Shown: piece by piece, positions 1-12,800 of the stretch
Position numbering within the stretch: the stretch's first letter is position 1
How the letters are laid out: every line of letters begins with the position of its first letter
Assembly (NCBI RefSeq): GCF_018320785.1
Contig: NC_054878.1
Span: forward strand, 31,757,523-31,821,522
Source: Cheilinus undulatus
Taxonomy: Eukaryota > Chordata > Actinopteri > Labriformes > Labridae
Reading direction: 5' to 3'
Length of the DNA stretch: 64,000 bases
Program-made: the position numbers and the translations under genes
Notes under the pieces: generated by a model
The model's input: the letters and a program-made list of their open reading frames with translations, nothing else
Told to the model about the DNA's origin: nothing
The model's database searches: none

Positions 1-3000
1 AAATAAACTGTTGCAAATGAAAATTGGTTAAAAACAGATCAGAGGCCTTCAATTATGTATTAAGACAGGAACATGCTAAGCTCATTGGATCTTCAGGGGC
101 TTTATCACACTTGGTAGAAACCATGTGAACATTACAGAGCTAAATCAAACTGATGGTCACTTGGAGAATATAAAATCCTTGTCTGCTTACGCTGTTTTAA
201 CAAGGCTGTGGTATACATTACACAGCACCCTGCAGGCTTGACCGTTGTCCTTCCGTTCGAACATATAACAGGATGAGGAAGCGGCAGCACCTCCTAAGCA
301 CTGGGTCACATGGACTTTCCGGGTCAGCTCAGTGTGCAGGCTGAGCGGGAGCAGACATAAATATGGGCATTGCTATTTATTCCTCTTAGACACACAAAGC
401 CGCATAGAAATGTACAATATTCACCACTGAAAATTGCTTCCATGATATTTTGAGGAAGCTTACAGGCTAAAATAGGAGTTTTGTGTCCAGGAAAAAAAAG
501 GTTGTACTCTTGAGGGAAAATTGCATACTAAAATAACACAGACACAGTAATTTAACATTCTTATGTTGAGAAAGGTTTAACAGCTCTCACTATTCTCTAT
601 AATACAACCATTTGGGACTGAAGGTAAAGCAGAATAAAGGTAATTTCCATATTTTTGTAAATCTTTTGTCTAAAATGATTGTTTTTCTGGTGTTTGATCA
701 AATAACCTCAAAGCCAGAGATTTTTCAAGCCCCAGTACACTGTGAAATCAGCTGCATGCTTACCTTTCTGTGTGTATAAAACATAAGCCAAATATGTAAA
801 CATGCAGACCTGCATTATAAACCTTAGAGGAAGTTTTAGACATTTTCACAACTGGGAACTCAGCATTTCTAGTGTCATTTTTTTCATAGCTGCAACTGAT
901 GCAGTGGAAAATGTTTTGAAATGTGGTCAAAAATAACTGCTCCAGCTCCTCTTCAGAACATATCACGATTTCCCCGCAGAGGCTTGAAGTTATAACATGG
1001 TCAGCAAGAGTTGAAGATTCACATCAACATCAAGCATTTGCAGATCCCCTCAATTACACAGCAACAGCCCCTGTTCTTGTCCCCAACCCCCACAGCCATC
1101 CGTGTTCTCTCTGGTCCACTTTTTCCAGAGGCTTCCTTGCCTAATGAGACTGTTTCACACAGTGTAGAAAGCATCACCCCCCACCCCCTTCCCAAAGCCA
1201 CAGAGGAGACCGTGTAAACCTCTAACTAGGCTAGTTTCACTGCTGTTTGCAGTTCGTGACTCCACCTCATTTCCTGAGCAATGTTTTGTCACAACAAAGA
1301 AAGACTTTCTTCATTCATGAGATGCTTATTCCTTTCTAAGAAGGAAAGATGAAACAGTAACAATAGAAGGGAGGAGAGGTAAGACGTGTTAGAACATTTG
1401 TGTACATTGGGGGATTTGGGCTGAAAAACTGCACAAACTATGCCACATCGTTGTAGGATATCAATGCAAACGATGTCAAAATGCATCCAAATGAGTATGC
1501 ATAAAATTGTTCACCTATGAATCATAAAAGCTATTAACTTTTTGGCAGCTGTCACTTTGTTAGTTTTTCCTGAGCTGTAAATGACAAAATATTTTTCAGT
1601 GTATTAACTGTGAAAGCGTCTAAAGCAGAATCTTTCTTGGCTTCATCTAAATTTTGACTATTTATTGGTTTTCTTTATCAGCTGTAACAGGATTTCACAT
1701 CATGTTTTCGGACCAAGGATTTGGATGAAACAAGGTATAAAATACAGTGTCTTGTCTAAGAAGAAATTATGATCTTTTTGTTCATTTTTCAGCATTTAAG
1801 AACAAATTGATTACTCAAATAATATCTGATCATTAGTTTACAGGTGAGAGTAAAATGCAGCTGTAAAGCAAAACGAATAGGATATTTATTTTTCTTTAAA
1901 AAAATAGAACCAACATAATAACCCAAACCAAATTCAAACAGGAAAGAAAAACATTTTTTATGATATCCGCTGAATGGAATATAAATCATGCAAACTGACA
2001 TGGACCAGTGCACAGAATAAAAGCAGACCTTCCATTTCATCGCTGCTTGTAGTGTGTGCAGAGTACAAGCAGCGCAGCGCTGAAGCCTCAAGTACTGCGT
2101 GTGCTACAGGTAACTAAGACGGCATCAGGTGGGTGAGGAGTCAGCTCAGTGTCAGAAGAAGAAAAAGAATAAATGAGCTCTCCAGGTTTTTTTTCTGTCT
2201 TTCAGCGCTGCTTTGTGGCAGTCTCCCTGAACTAGAGTCAGTAAAAATCATGCGGAGGATCAGGATGAAGTCCCAAGACACACCAGTAGTCAAGGCAACA
2301 GGATAGTAGTGCTGAGGCTTATGAGAGGGAGGCGGTGCAGCTATCAATCGGGGGCACACGCAGGGCAGAAGATAAATCGATACTTGCTGAAAAAAGGAAC
2401 ATATTTAGTCCAAGCATTGACTCAAATGACTGCTATGGATTCCACTTGTAGAATTTAACAGATTTTTCTATCATTTTTTTATACAATTTTCTTGATGGCA
2501 GCAAATTTACATACTTCATTCAATATAATCATAATTTTAAAAAAAATGCATGGCAAACAAAAGTTACCATCTGCAAAATTAACCATTTTTATCATGTCAG
2601 TGAGTTTTAAGGGAGTTTTCTTCCACAAATGAGGGGGGGCTTATTTGATTTGTAGCACACTTTTCACAAGCTGGCTACTGTTTGTGCTAGAAAATTGTGT
2701 GAAATGTAATAAAAGCAGAAAGAATAGTGTGAAATATGCGTTGTTGTTTTTTTTTTTCAATCACTGCTAGTTATTGTTCTAAGCATATTTCAAGCATGAA
2801 ATTGTCATTATATTGACTTAGTTTCACTACAATGTGTTGATCTTTGTTGGTTGAATTTGAATTTTCCTTAATATAAAAAATATATCTGTTATGGTAAAAT
2901 CATTCGGGGAATCTTATTCAGAGCAAGAAATCCAAAGCAGAGAAAGAATAGATGTATGTGTCCAATCATACAAGAGAAATTAATTTGTAGACAGGAATAC

Positions 3001-3101
3001 TCAGAATTTGCTACTATACGTTACTATACAATTTGTTCAAAAGGTGAAGAAAAATTGAAGCTTTGAACAGTGTCGTCTTTAAAATTTTAAGTTCTTACAC
3101 A
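1..3101. other. intergenic, no feature recognised
   Basis: AT-rich sequence read on both strands; only short chance open frames (at most 100 codons, no family resemblance). Could be an intron of a gene lying to the left. Confidence 0.5.
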
Positions 3102-3246
3102 GGTATTCCCTGTGATTGACAGGCAAACCAGCCCAGAGTATAATCCCTCTCTCACCCAATGACAGCTGTAATTGGCTTCAGCCCCCTGGGACCCTAAACA
3201 GGATAGGCAGTGTACAGAATGGATGGGTGGATGGATGGATGGATGC
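3102..3246 (+). repeat. dispersed teleost repeat with GGAT-repeat tail
   Basis: The sequence CCTGTGATTGACAGGCAAAC, CCCAATGACAGCTGTAATTG, GCTTCAGCCCCCTGGGACCC, ending in ATGGATGGATGGATGG, is a very common fish interspersed repeat tail. Confidence 0.65.
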
Positions 3247-4487
3247 ACAGGTAATTAGCAACATGCAAACAGAATTGCAATGGGGTCTAAAAGCAGGGGT
3301 TCTCAGGTGGTCAAGCCTTGGGAGGCACCACCAGCTATTTGACAATAAATCGCAACCCAAATCTAAAGAAAATTTTAAACACTTAAACATATTCAATGAA
3401 AACTGTTGTAGTTTTAACTTTAGATAGAATGAAACCTATGATTGAACAGAAAGACAGGACAAAACAAACATTTTTCAAAAGCATATAATTAAAGCCCCCC
3501 TGAGATGAGATGCACGTATACTAGAGATGTAATGGTATCAAAAAATTTGTGGTACTGCAGTAAAATAAGCATCTCAATATGGTCACAGACATGATGATTT
3601 TAAATGGTAGGTCTTCGGTAGGTCAAAAAGACTCATTTTTTTGTAAAGCAGAGCCAAGGGAAGTGGGAACTACAGTTTCTATTTGCCCTTGCTAATCCAT
3701 CATCTTTTGTGCTCCGCTCGCTGGCTGGATCTAGCAGCGTGAAAATGGTGCGTGCTACTATTGGTGAATGAGAAGGTAGTGACAATTTTTGAAATTGTGG
3801 AGGGTCCAGCTACTTTTAAACCTGACATGTGGAGGTTTTTTGGTTTTACGGTGTCAAGAGAAGAATAGGTGAAGGACGGGGGGGAAAAAAAAAAATGCAG
3901 ACACTGCCAGACTGCGGTGACCCACTTGATGGGAAATACGAGTAATATAACGAGTGACTTGGCAAATCATCACCCTGAAAAGATTCACTGAGATGTGAGG
4001 AGCAGAATCTGGCCAGGCCAAAAGACTCTTAAAGAAGGGTTCACAAGCCCACTTCCCCACAACAGGATCAACAGATCACCAAACATCTACAGCTGTGTTC
4101 AGTTGTGGACAATGGAGGTTTTAGAAGGTTAGTAAACACTGGAGCCAAAGTACAACTTAAGTATTTATTTTAAGCCAAATGCACACCTACGTACTTTTTT
4201 TGCACATATTGTAATATTCAAAGTGTAATTGTTGTTTAATAAATACCTTTCTTCAAGTCTTTGTTGATTTGTTTTGTTTTTGATACTGCAATAAATACTG
4301 TACCATGAACTTCTTACAGAGGTATGATTTTAATGTAAGATTTTGATTTGGTTACATGCCTGGTGTATAGATTTTATTTTACTTTCCTGACAGCCTGCTA
4401 TTGTTGGTATTTTTTCCAAAGTTCTCAACTGATAGCTCTGTTATCATGAGAAAACTAGATTTGTTTTCCAAGGTTAAGAGAAAAGTA
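3247..4487. other. intergenic, repeat scraps only
   Basis: Includes a hAT-like end at about 3294 and a purine/pyrimidine-biased stretch near 3880-3896. No gene recognised. Confidence 0.5.
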
Positions 4488-5401
4488 TGACCTTGCAAAG
4501 CAGATGGATTTGCCAGGCTCCATCTCTGTCATCAGGCGAATTCATCTTGAAAAGCTCCAAAAAACAAAGTTTGCACTAAACTGATCACTGTTAGGACCAA
4601 TCATCATCATTTGAGGAGAGTAAGCTGTAGTATAGCATGAATTTACCAGAACTTGACCACATTTGTGTATGAAATAAAAAGAATAAAAACAACATTTAAA
4701 AGCTTTTCATGATGGGAATGTTTTCACTCTTCTGCAGACTCAGCATGAGTTTGTTAAAGTCACAGGGGAAAGGGTTAATCTTTGTGTGAGGGGTTGTATA
4801 CTATGACTGCTAGAGGAGTGATAAGCTCAAACTTAGCCACAGCAATGGTTTTGACAGAACTGGCATTTGTTATCAAAACAAGGGCAGAGATCAAATCTGA
4901 AAGCTTGTCATGACAAAAAGGATGTTGTCACTCTTCTCTAAATCTGCTTTGTTATGGGTGGGTTAAGTTTCACTGTAAGCCGGTGTATACAATGGCTGCT
5001 AACGGCAAAGCAATTAGCTCAAATGTAGCTGTAGAAAAGTGGCTGTTATCAGAACTGTGCCACATTTCTTTATTAAAACAAGAGGAGAGAGCTACACTGA
5101 AAACGTCTTCTCCCAACTGTACTCTGCAAAAGTTTTATCCACATCATAGTCCAATGTTCATATACTAAAACAGTGTTTTCTCAATAGGATATTTTGGAGT
5201 TTCGCATGCCCACATCCTTATTTTGTGCTGTCGCCCTGGTTGGCCCATAAAGAATGTGACAGAACATTCAGCCAATCACCTTCAGAGAATCTTTTGAAAG
5301 GCTTGCCCTTCGCAACAATTTTTATGGGAGCTTTCCCAGATGAATATGAAATATATCTACATTATAGATATTTGAAACGGTCTCTCTGGCATGTCAGGTT
5401 A
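4488..5401 (-). mobile_element. TTAA-type MITE family, copy A (reverse orientation)
   Basis: Read on the minus strand it starts TAACCTGACATGCCAGAGAG, passes CATCTGGGAAAGCT and GTGATTGGCTGAATGTTCTG (matching GTATGATTGGGTGAACGTTCTG-like sequence of copy B), and ends with GGATGGAG-like sequence and CCATCTGCTTTGCAAGGTCA. It is longer than copy B because of extra unrelated sequence inside. Confidence 0.6.
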
Positions 5402-5439
5402 CTTGGGGCTTCCCCTTCATTTTCCCCATGCATAGCCTA

Positions 5440-5512
5440 CATTTGCAACCCCCTGAAAACAGCTGTGCGTCCCACTTTTGGGTCCCAAGCCACCAGTTGA
5501 GAAACACTGGAT
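5440..5512. repeat. hAT-like element right-end fragment
   Basis: The sequence CACTTTTGGGTCCCAAGCCA followed by CCAGTTGAGAAACACTGG is a typical terminal sequence of a teleost hAT-type repeat. A similar left-type end (GCAGGGGTTCTCAGGTGGTC) occurs at 3294; whether they were one element is unclear. Confidence 0.45.
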
Positions 5513-5779
5513 CAAAGTAAGTTGTAAACCTAGTTTTATTTAGGCCCCGTTGATAAAGATAACTACACTTCCTCATTTTGTTAAATTATTTTCAACACAT
5601 TGCTGAGTCTTCACCGTTCACTACTTTTTAAACTTACAAAGGAGTTTTACAGGATGTTTCAAGCCATTTTCATTGACTGAAAGTATATTTAAGAGTCTGC
5701 TATGAGCTGAGTAAAAAAGAGAAGGGTTTAACACATGTTCAGGAGTAGGTGTGATGTAGTCCAGTCAACTATGGGTGTA

Positions 5780-6560
5780 ACCACCGTTAACACCCTCCTG
5801 CGTCTTTTAGGAGAACTTGACACAGCAGTCCAGAGCTGACTAACCACGGGAGCAGCAACACTAAGTTAAAACACCTCGAAAATTCTTAAAGCGAAGTAAA
5901 CTTACCTCTTTTATAGGAGTCGTTTATTACTTTTCCGGTTTAAAAGTCCACACTTTGGTTAAGCCCACTTTCCCCACTTTTGACGTCACCAACCCCTCAA
6001 CTTAACCGTTAACTTTGCTGCGGTGTAACCTATCACCTCCAGCTGTTGATAAAACTGTGGAAAAAGCCAGCACGACGACAGTTGAAGATGCTCGCGTTAC
6101 TTTAACGAATGTCTTCAATACCCGGAGAAGAACCACCAATATTTTCTTTAAACAGAAACAGGCTAAATGTGTTTTTTTAAGCTAGGTTCTTATTTACTCG
6201 ATCCTGCCTTCAGTTCCCGGCGTAGCGGCTTTATCATTCAGCGGAGGATGTGGCACAGAGCTCGGCTTTCATCCGACTTTCCAAAGTCACCACTACAGGG
6301 GTTTCTTGTCTCACTGAAGAAGAGTAAATACACGTTCCAAGCTTCTGGTTGACTAAGCACCGTTTTAAGGATATAGCATGACTTTAAGTGTGAAAAGAAG
6401 GGAAATGTCATTCTTAAGGTGTTTTTGTGACATGTTGTGGGTTTGTGATTTTATTGTTGTTCTTAGGATCCCCCTACGCGCTGAATGGACTCGTCCACAC
6501 TCGTTGCTTGCTTCCATCGTAGAAACTGTTGCAGCAGCGTCCGTATGGAAAATTATCACT
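5780..6560. promoter_or_regulatory. CpG-rich patch with CRE; possible minus-strand promoter
   Basis: CpG dinucleotides are far denser here than in the surroundings. A palindromic cAMP-response element TGACGTCA is at 5981-5988. On the minus strand a good splice donor (AAAGAG|GTAAGT) occurs near 5904, as if a non-coding first exon ended there and a gene continued to the left. No coding exon for such a gene is seen in 1-5900, so this is tentative. Confidence 0.3.
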
Positions 6561-8789
6561 GGAGACTATTATTAGCAGTATATCTAAAATAAACGGCTCA
6601 CATTTTAGAGAAAATCGTGATACTATGTGAGACACTCTATAGCTACACTGAACATGCTTATCATCAAAGGAAAAATGCCCGTAAAAGACAATAATTGTAA
6701 AAAATACAGAAAATGACAGTTTTGCAAAAGCTACAGTTTGATAGCCTCTTATATTGGCATATGGCTCTTATATTATATTTAATAGCCTTTAATATTGGCG
6801 CATGACTGAATTATACATACATTTTTGAGTTACAGAAACCACATTTTGACATTATACCTCTAGAGTGGACATTTTAAAGCCAAAATCAGCATCATTGTCT
6901 GCAGGCTACACATTTTATAGGCTGACAGAAAGCACTGGTAAAACACAATCCAGTTAAATCCAATTCATCTCCATTCCTAGTGTGAATTCTCCTCCGGCCT
7001 CTCTGAAGATGCACACCCCTCCATCAGTGCCTATGACAGTACCCTCTCTTGTGCAGGCTAAAGTGACACTGCAGCCAGGGTGGTGTGTATGTCAGCATTT
7101 CAGTGAGTGGATAAATAATTAACTGTGTGTATGCATGAGTGTGTGTGGGTCTTCCTGAAGCCTGACACCTGTTTCTATAAGCACGTGGAGTGTTTATCTC
7201 TACCTAAGAGTGAGTACAATACAGACCTTGGGGGGGTTGAGGCAATGATAAAGAAGTCTGAGGTTGCTTTTGTTGCAGATGCCAATTTGTAACCTAATGC
7301 TGTCACAAAAAGCCTATTGTTACTAGAGTACCAGAAAAAACACTGTTGATTCTCCCTTAAAATAGAGGTGTTTTAACACATTTTTGTGGAACAGTGCACT
7401 GAATGAAGTTGAGAAAAATGTGTTCTCATATAGCCCAGCCATCCCATACTTCAGTATGCTGCAACACAATTTAAGACCTAGGGCCAACCCTAGGTCTTAA
7501 ACCCTCATACAACCAAATATTAACCTTTCATTTTTTATATTTTAGTTATATAAACAGGGAATTTCAACTCAAATTCTTTGCTTTCAGATTCATTAACATT
7601 AAAGTGTTTGTGGGGTGCAATTATTAAAATATTTTATTTTACTTTGTTTTTTTATCAAGCATCTGCAAAGTCAACTAAATTTTCTTTTCCAATATGTATC
7701 TGTATAAACATACTTTTCAGCCTAGAAAAATTCTTCCCAAGAAGCATTAATGTCTCTTAAGACACTAATTAGGCTAGCTCTTAAAACTGGGAATTGGTGC
7801 CACTAGTGAATTCAACACCAGTTAAACTGTCAAACCGTTGTATAATAAATGATTTAAAAGTGACACAAGTTTAAATTTCTGGCTGTGTTTATTTACTTCT
7901 GTATCTTTAAAAATAACATGTAGTCAAGTATTTAATGACCATTTAAAACACGATTAAATCATTTTTCTTTAATAACTATGATTTCAGTTATTGTAAATGA
8001 CCTCTAACCTTCAGTACCTCTGGGGCTCACCGCACTTTTGGGAGCACTGATATAGGCGAACAGGTAAAAAAACATTTTTAATGGTTTAAATTACTGTGTT
8101 AAAGCTTATAATGTAAATCATAAGCTGTTGCTTTATGAAGGAAGGTTAATGAGATTAAATAGATATAAAAAGCACTTATTTTGTATTAGTTTAAAAATGT
8201 AGGCCTCTACATATAGGCATCTTGTTAAAATTTTGTTTGAAAATTAAAAAAAAAACCTCGATGACTGATGACTGAAACAGACCATACAATCCAGATGGGA
8301 AAAATGATGATGATAATTTTTCCCCCCTAAATTCTTAGGAAATCAAAAGCTATAAAAAGGCTGTTAAAACCAAAAGTTAAAATGTCATTTAGCAGACACT
8401 TTTATCCAAAGCGACACACATCTGGGACAAAAAGTGACACTTCTAGGTTTGTGCAGGTTGTGCACCCTTTTACTGCAAAACAGCTCATGATCCTCCACAG
8501 ATTTATAGCACTGTATAACACTGGGCACAAGGTAGTTAACAATGTCCGGATATCCTGCTGGTGGTGATTCAGCACTGTCATAATCTTGAGCTGTTGACCC
8601 ACATGGATGGATCAAATTTATCAAGTGCATTTTCTCTGTGTATTTTTGTTTCACTAATATTCAGTTTCCTCAATAGAGTACTTATTCATTTTACTGCTTT
8701 TTTTTTCTATTTTCTTCCTTTTCAAGTATGCAAGTCATTCAACTACTGACCCAGACTGAGAGAGCATTTAAAAGCCCGGGAAACCTTTA
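6561..8789. other. intergenic AT-rich sequence
   Basis: Apart from the hairpin at 7470-7501, nothing is recognisable; open frames are short and unrelated to known proteins. Confidence 0.5.
7470..7501. repeat. perfect 14-bp hairpin
   Basis: TTTAAGACCTAGGG (7470-7483), loop CCAA, then the exact complement (7488-7501). It lies in AT-rich intergenic sequence with no gene nearby. Confidence 0.7.
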
Positions 8790-9057
8790 CAGGAGTCAGT
8801 TAGCTGATTAGAGTGTGACACCATGACTTTCCAATTTTAAACTTTTTCACAATATTCAAATTTTCTGAGACACTGAATTTTGGGGTTTTATTATCTGTAA
8901 GCCATAATCATCAACATTTCAAGAAATAAGGCTTGAAATATTTCACTCTATGTGTAATGAGTCTATATAATACATGGGTTTCCCCTTCTGAAATGAGTGA
9001 CAAAAAATATTGAACTTTTTCCACGATATTCTAATTTTTTGAGATGTACCTGTATAT
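8790..9057. repeat. interspersed repeat with internal duplication
   Basis: Two related motifs, ACTTTTTCACAATATTC (8847) and ACTTTTTCCACGATATTC (9014), bracket about 170 bases including GTAAGCCATAATCATCAACA. It resembles a common fish repeat; class not assigned. Confidence 0.45.
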
Positions 9058-9129
9058 TAACCTGACACGCCAGATGGATTTGTTTCCAGTGAAAAACAAG
9101 GAAACAGGCATATCTGCTTTGCAAGGTTA
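9058..9129 (+). mobile_element. TTAA-type MITE family, copy C (72 bases, both ends, interior deleted)
   Basis: Left end TAACCTGACACGCCAGATGG joins directly to the right terminal portion (CCAGTGAAAAACAAGGAAAC...CTGCTTTGCAAGGTTA). TTAA precedes CCTGAC at the left edge. Confidence 0.7.
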
Positions 9130-9424
9130 CCTCTATATGGGGATAAGATGAACAGTTTATGAATCTATCTAAAGGGATAAAGGGACATTACGGTTTAAGA
9201 TTTCCTAGAGAGCTGCATTATCAGGTAGGGTGAAAGAGAGACTATTTCTGTAGATCTGTAGAAACATGATGATCCACAAGAGGTCGCTGACAGTCCTTTC
9301 CTCTGCTTTTCTGAGTCTGTTGAAAGCTCAGCTGATGACAGCTCAGGTTATTTGTTCTCTTGGTGTTTGCAGCCAGCTGCCAATCAGCCACATGCTGAAG
9401 ACTATTCTGTATTTGCACTGACTA

Positions 9425-9975
9425 TGGTTATTATAGTTAACTAAAACTAAATAAAAAACTAAAACTAAAATCTGAAAATCTTTTGAGTGAACTGAAATTA
9501 AATAAAAACTCAGCTCCATCAATAAAACAAAAACTAACTAAAACTGAATAGTGCGCTTACAAAACTAACTAAAATAAAATAAAATAGAGACAAAATCTCC
9601 TTAGTTTCAGTCTTTGACACAACTATACTGACTGGCACCTACACCCAAGTCTGGGGACAGTAAAATGGCCTGATTTGATAGGTTAAGGCTTAACACAGTG
9701 GTAGTTTTATGTCTGGAGTTGTATTCAAACATCATCTCTAAATAAATACAATGATAAGTGAAGAGTAGCCTGTTTGAAAATGTTTTTAAAAGTACATGCT
9801 GTTCACTCAACCCTGACATGTGTTCGAAAAAACTAACACTGAAACTAACAAAAACTACACTAAAACAAAGCATTTTCTATATGAAAACAAAATGAAACTA
9901 ACTAACCAGCAGTAAAAACTAAAAAAACTAAACTGAAATTGAAGATAAAAAGTGAAAAAAAAGAAAGAAAACTGA
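9425..9975. repeat. AACTAAA-rich interspersed repeat
   Basis: Both flanks (9425-9595 and 9832-9950) consist of AACTAAAACTAA-type sequence in the same sense, around a 240-base centre of ordinary composition. Similar to dispersed fish repeats; no coding sequence. Confidence 0.5.
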
Positions 9976-10085
9976 TGTAAAATCCAAAACTATTACATCC
10001 TTGGCTCTGACAGTGTAATGTTGAGTCATCTTTAGCGATCTCATTAAGTAATAAATTAGATTTATTTTCCTACCACAAAACAAGA

Positions 10086-10325
10086 TACACTATATGGACA
10101 AAAGTATTTGGACACACCTGTTAATTACTGAGTTCAGATGTTTCAACTAGACCCGTTGTCTCAGGTGTATAAAATAATACATGCAATCTCCATGTGCAAA
10201 CATTTGTGATACAAAATGGATCATTCTGAAGAGCTCAGTAACTTCAGATGTGGATGCCACTGTGATGGATGCAACCTTTGCAGGTCTGCAGGTTGTCCCA
10301 CCGACAGTAAGCTGATTTAAGCATT
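10086..10325 (+). mobile_element. Tc1-like transposon fragment (left end)
   Basis: Starts with TACACTATATGGACAAAAGT, the terminal repeat typical of teleost Tc1-like elements. The following sequence (GCAAACATTTGTGATACAAA..., then AAGAGCTCAGTAACTTC) matches the transposase start region of the copy at 47690-47730. The remainder is deleted. Confidence 0.75.
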
Positions 10326-11711
10326 GTAAGCGTCCCATTTTGTAGACGCCTTTTTTCAGTACATCACCATCTCTGTATTTTTTACATCTAGGAGTTGAAG
10401 GATATTCATAACCTTCAATTTGTTGAGCCTGAAACTCATTTTAGCCTCACAACACTCATGTTGCTGCCATGTTTGCTGTTTCTCCTTCTTTCACTCCTCA
10501 CATTACAAATGCACACAAAAGTTAGCAGACTGAATTGTAATGACTATTTGAGAAAAAGCTGAGTATGTTCAGATTTTTCATGATTCAGTGATTGTCAGTA
10601 AAGCATATTTGATTATGCAGCTTGGATGACTACTTACAGGTAACTGTAGAAGTCAGATAATGAAGGGATATATTTCTGCCTTTTGAGCAAAAAAAAAAAA
10701 TCAAGTCTGTGTATTTCTTTAATGCAAGCATAAACTTAATACTGGTCAACTGATTGATGATGTTCAATATAAAACTTATCCCTTTACAAATGTTTGAAAC
10801 TCTTTGCTCATTACAGGATACAGTAAGACTGTGTAGTGAACAAGTTTATCCTTCTACCACTTCATCAAGTTTATTTCCCTGTAAGCTTGATGATCAGACT
10901 TAGTCTTATACCGGGTAAAAGGCTGAGTCAGTCACATTGCATATTGTACTAATTTTCCTTCTACGTTCAAGTCCATTCAAGGTGCGACATAAGTTACATT
11001 TCTCCACAAAAACTCGCTGACCCTCTGTTCTTCCTCCATGCCAAACATGTACTTGTCATCTTCCGCATGTTTAGTGACGAGCAGTGACTGCAGCAGTAAA
11101 GGAGAGACACACCACCCACATATTGATCTGTCTGTCTTTACATTACACAGAGTGAGGGCCGTTGCTCCGCTCTATAGTCCACTGTCAATATTTAGGGAAC
11201 ACAAGGCACTGAAATCAAGGTTTAACTTGAGATAGAGGTACAATAACAGAATTTTTAAATGATTTTTTTAACGTGTAGTGTGAGTTTGCTCAACCTATTC
11301 TATTTCCATGAATTTATCCACTCCCCACAGTATCCATACTACTTTCTGCAAAGTCCAGGGGTGCGTGAAAACAATAGCATCATTTATACACCAGTGAAAA
11401 TCATTTAAATCCCCTGTCATATTTTCGACACATGCCTTAGTTTTAATTCAAACAATACTTGACCTTTTTTGAATTTAACTGATTTCAGATGGCACTGTAA
11501 TGCATGTGCCTTTAAGTAGTATTGCAGTCATCGTGCAATGTAGGGATGGGTTCCATTACTCGAGTTCTTGGTTGCCTGTTGTTCTTGGTCATTATTCGTG
11601 TCACCACTCATGTGCCTGTGCACATGTGGTGTTTTTTTGTTTACTTGCTTTCGGCAATCTGTATTTTACCCTAACATGTTTGACCTTGAGAGTCCAGTTA
11701 GTTTGATTAGT
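10326..11711. other. intergenic, no feature recognised
   Basis: Ordinary AT-rich sequence with an A-run at 10689-10700. Open frames of 60-90 codons show no known domain. Confidence 0.5.
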
Positions 11712-12065
11712 CCAAGGGTTCCCAAACTTTTCCACCTGTGACCCCCAAAAAGAGAGTGCCAGAGGCTGGGGACTCCCACCATCCTTTGAAGTTGTTGGAG
11801 CATATATTGTTGCAAAAAGCAACTTAAGGAGCAGCTTAAAGCAGCTTAAGGATTTTTTTGTATACATTACTTTCATTTATGTACAAATCGTATTTATTAA
11901 CAATGGTTTAATTTTAAATTTAACTGATTTTAAGGATATATTCCGTATTTTAAAATAATGCAGAAAATTAACCATGTGAAATCATTTTAAATTTGTTTTT
12001 GTTGTGGAAAGCATCCCAAGATCCCCCCTCAGTGTCTTGTGACCCCCCACTTTAGGAACCACTGG
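11712..12065. mobile_element. hAT-like non-autonomous element
   Basis: The left end CCAAGGGTTCCCAAACTTTT and the reversed right end CCAGTGGTTCCTAAAGTGG are imperfect inverted repeats of the widespread teleost GGTTCCCAA type. The flanks GATTAGTC and GACTAGTG are a plausible decayed 8-bp target duplication. Interior AT-rich, non-coding. Confidence 0.6.
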
Positions 12066-12800
12066 ACTAGTGTGAGTGCTCTGTACTGTTCACTTCCCTA
12101 GCTTTGGCATGGGCAGAAAAGGTGAGCTTTGGTGGCTCACACACAAGCACAAACACAGGTATAAAACGGTGGTACAACGTATAATTTATGCAAATTGATG
12201 CAGCCTTGCATCGTAGAGACATCTACAAGTGATAGAGGGCTGTATCTGTATCATGGGGGACTGGGATGGGGGACAAGCACAGACCAAGGCAACTGGGCCT
12301 AGTTTGAGTGCACGCTAAGGCTAGTAGTAAATGTTCAACACTGTTAGTGCCACATGTACCATGTCAGCCATGGACAGGAAAATTAATGTCTGGAAGTACT
12401 TTGATGATAACATGCAGGACATAATCTGTGGCTCTAATTTAGCATATCACAGAAATAGGAGTTTGAAGCTTAACCAAAGAAACAGGAAAAAACAGTGCAG
12501 ACTGACAGCATGGAGTCTAGCCTTGTATCATAAGCTAGCCCTGCTAGCACATGACATTGAGAAGACTAGCATGCTAATAATAAAAGTGGTGAATGGAGAT
12601 AAGCTCCAGTTAAGTCTTGTGTAAGGAAGAGGCTTCTGTGAGTTTACTGCATTTGTGAAGCTGCAGCTACAAGAGGGTAAAAGAACTGCAGAACTGAGGA
12701 GACGGGTCTGCAGACATTCTCACAGACTGTTCATCTGAGCGGACATATCTCAGAAAGGAAGTGCCATAATTTCCTAGTACAATGTATTTCCTGTTTTAGA

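Noticed and set aside
12331..12624. 97-codon open frame with a weak BED-finger-like start (NVWKYFDD)
   Set aside because: No cysteine/histidine pattern or transposase domain follows; most likely a chance frame.
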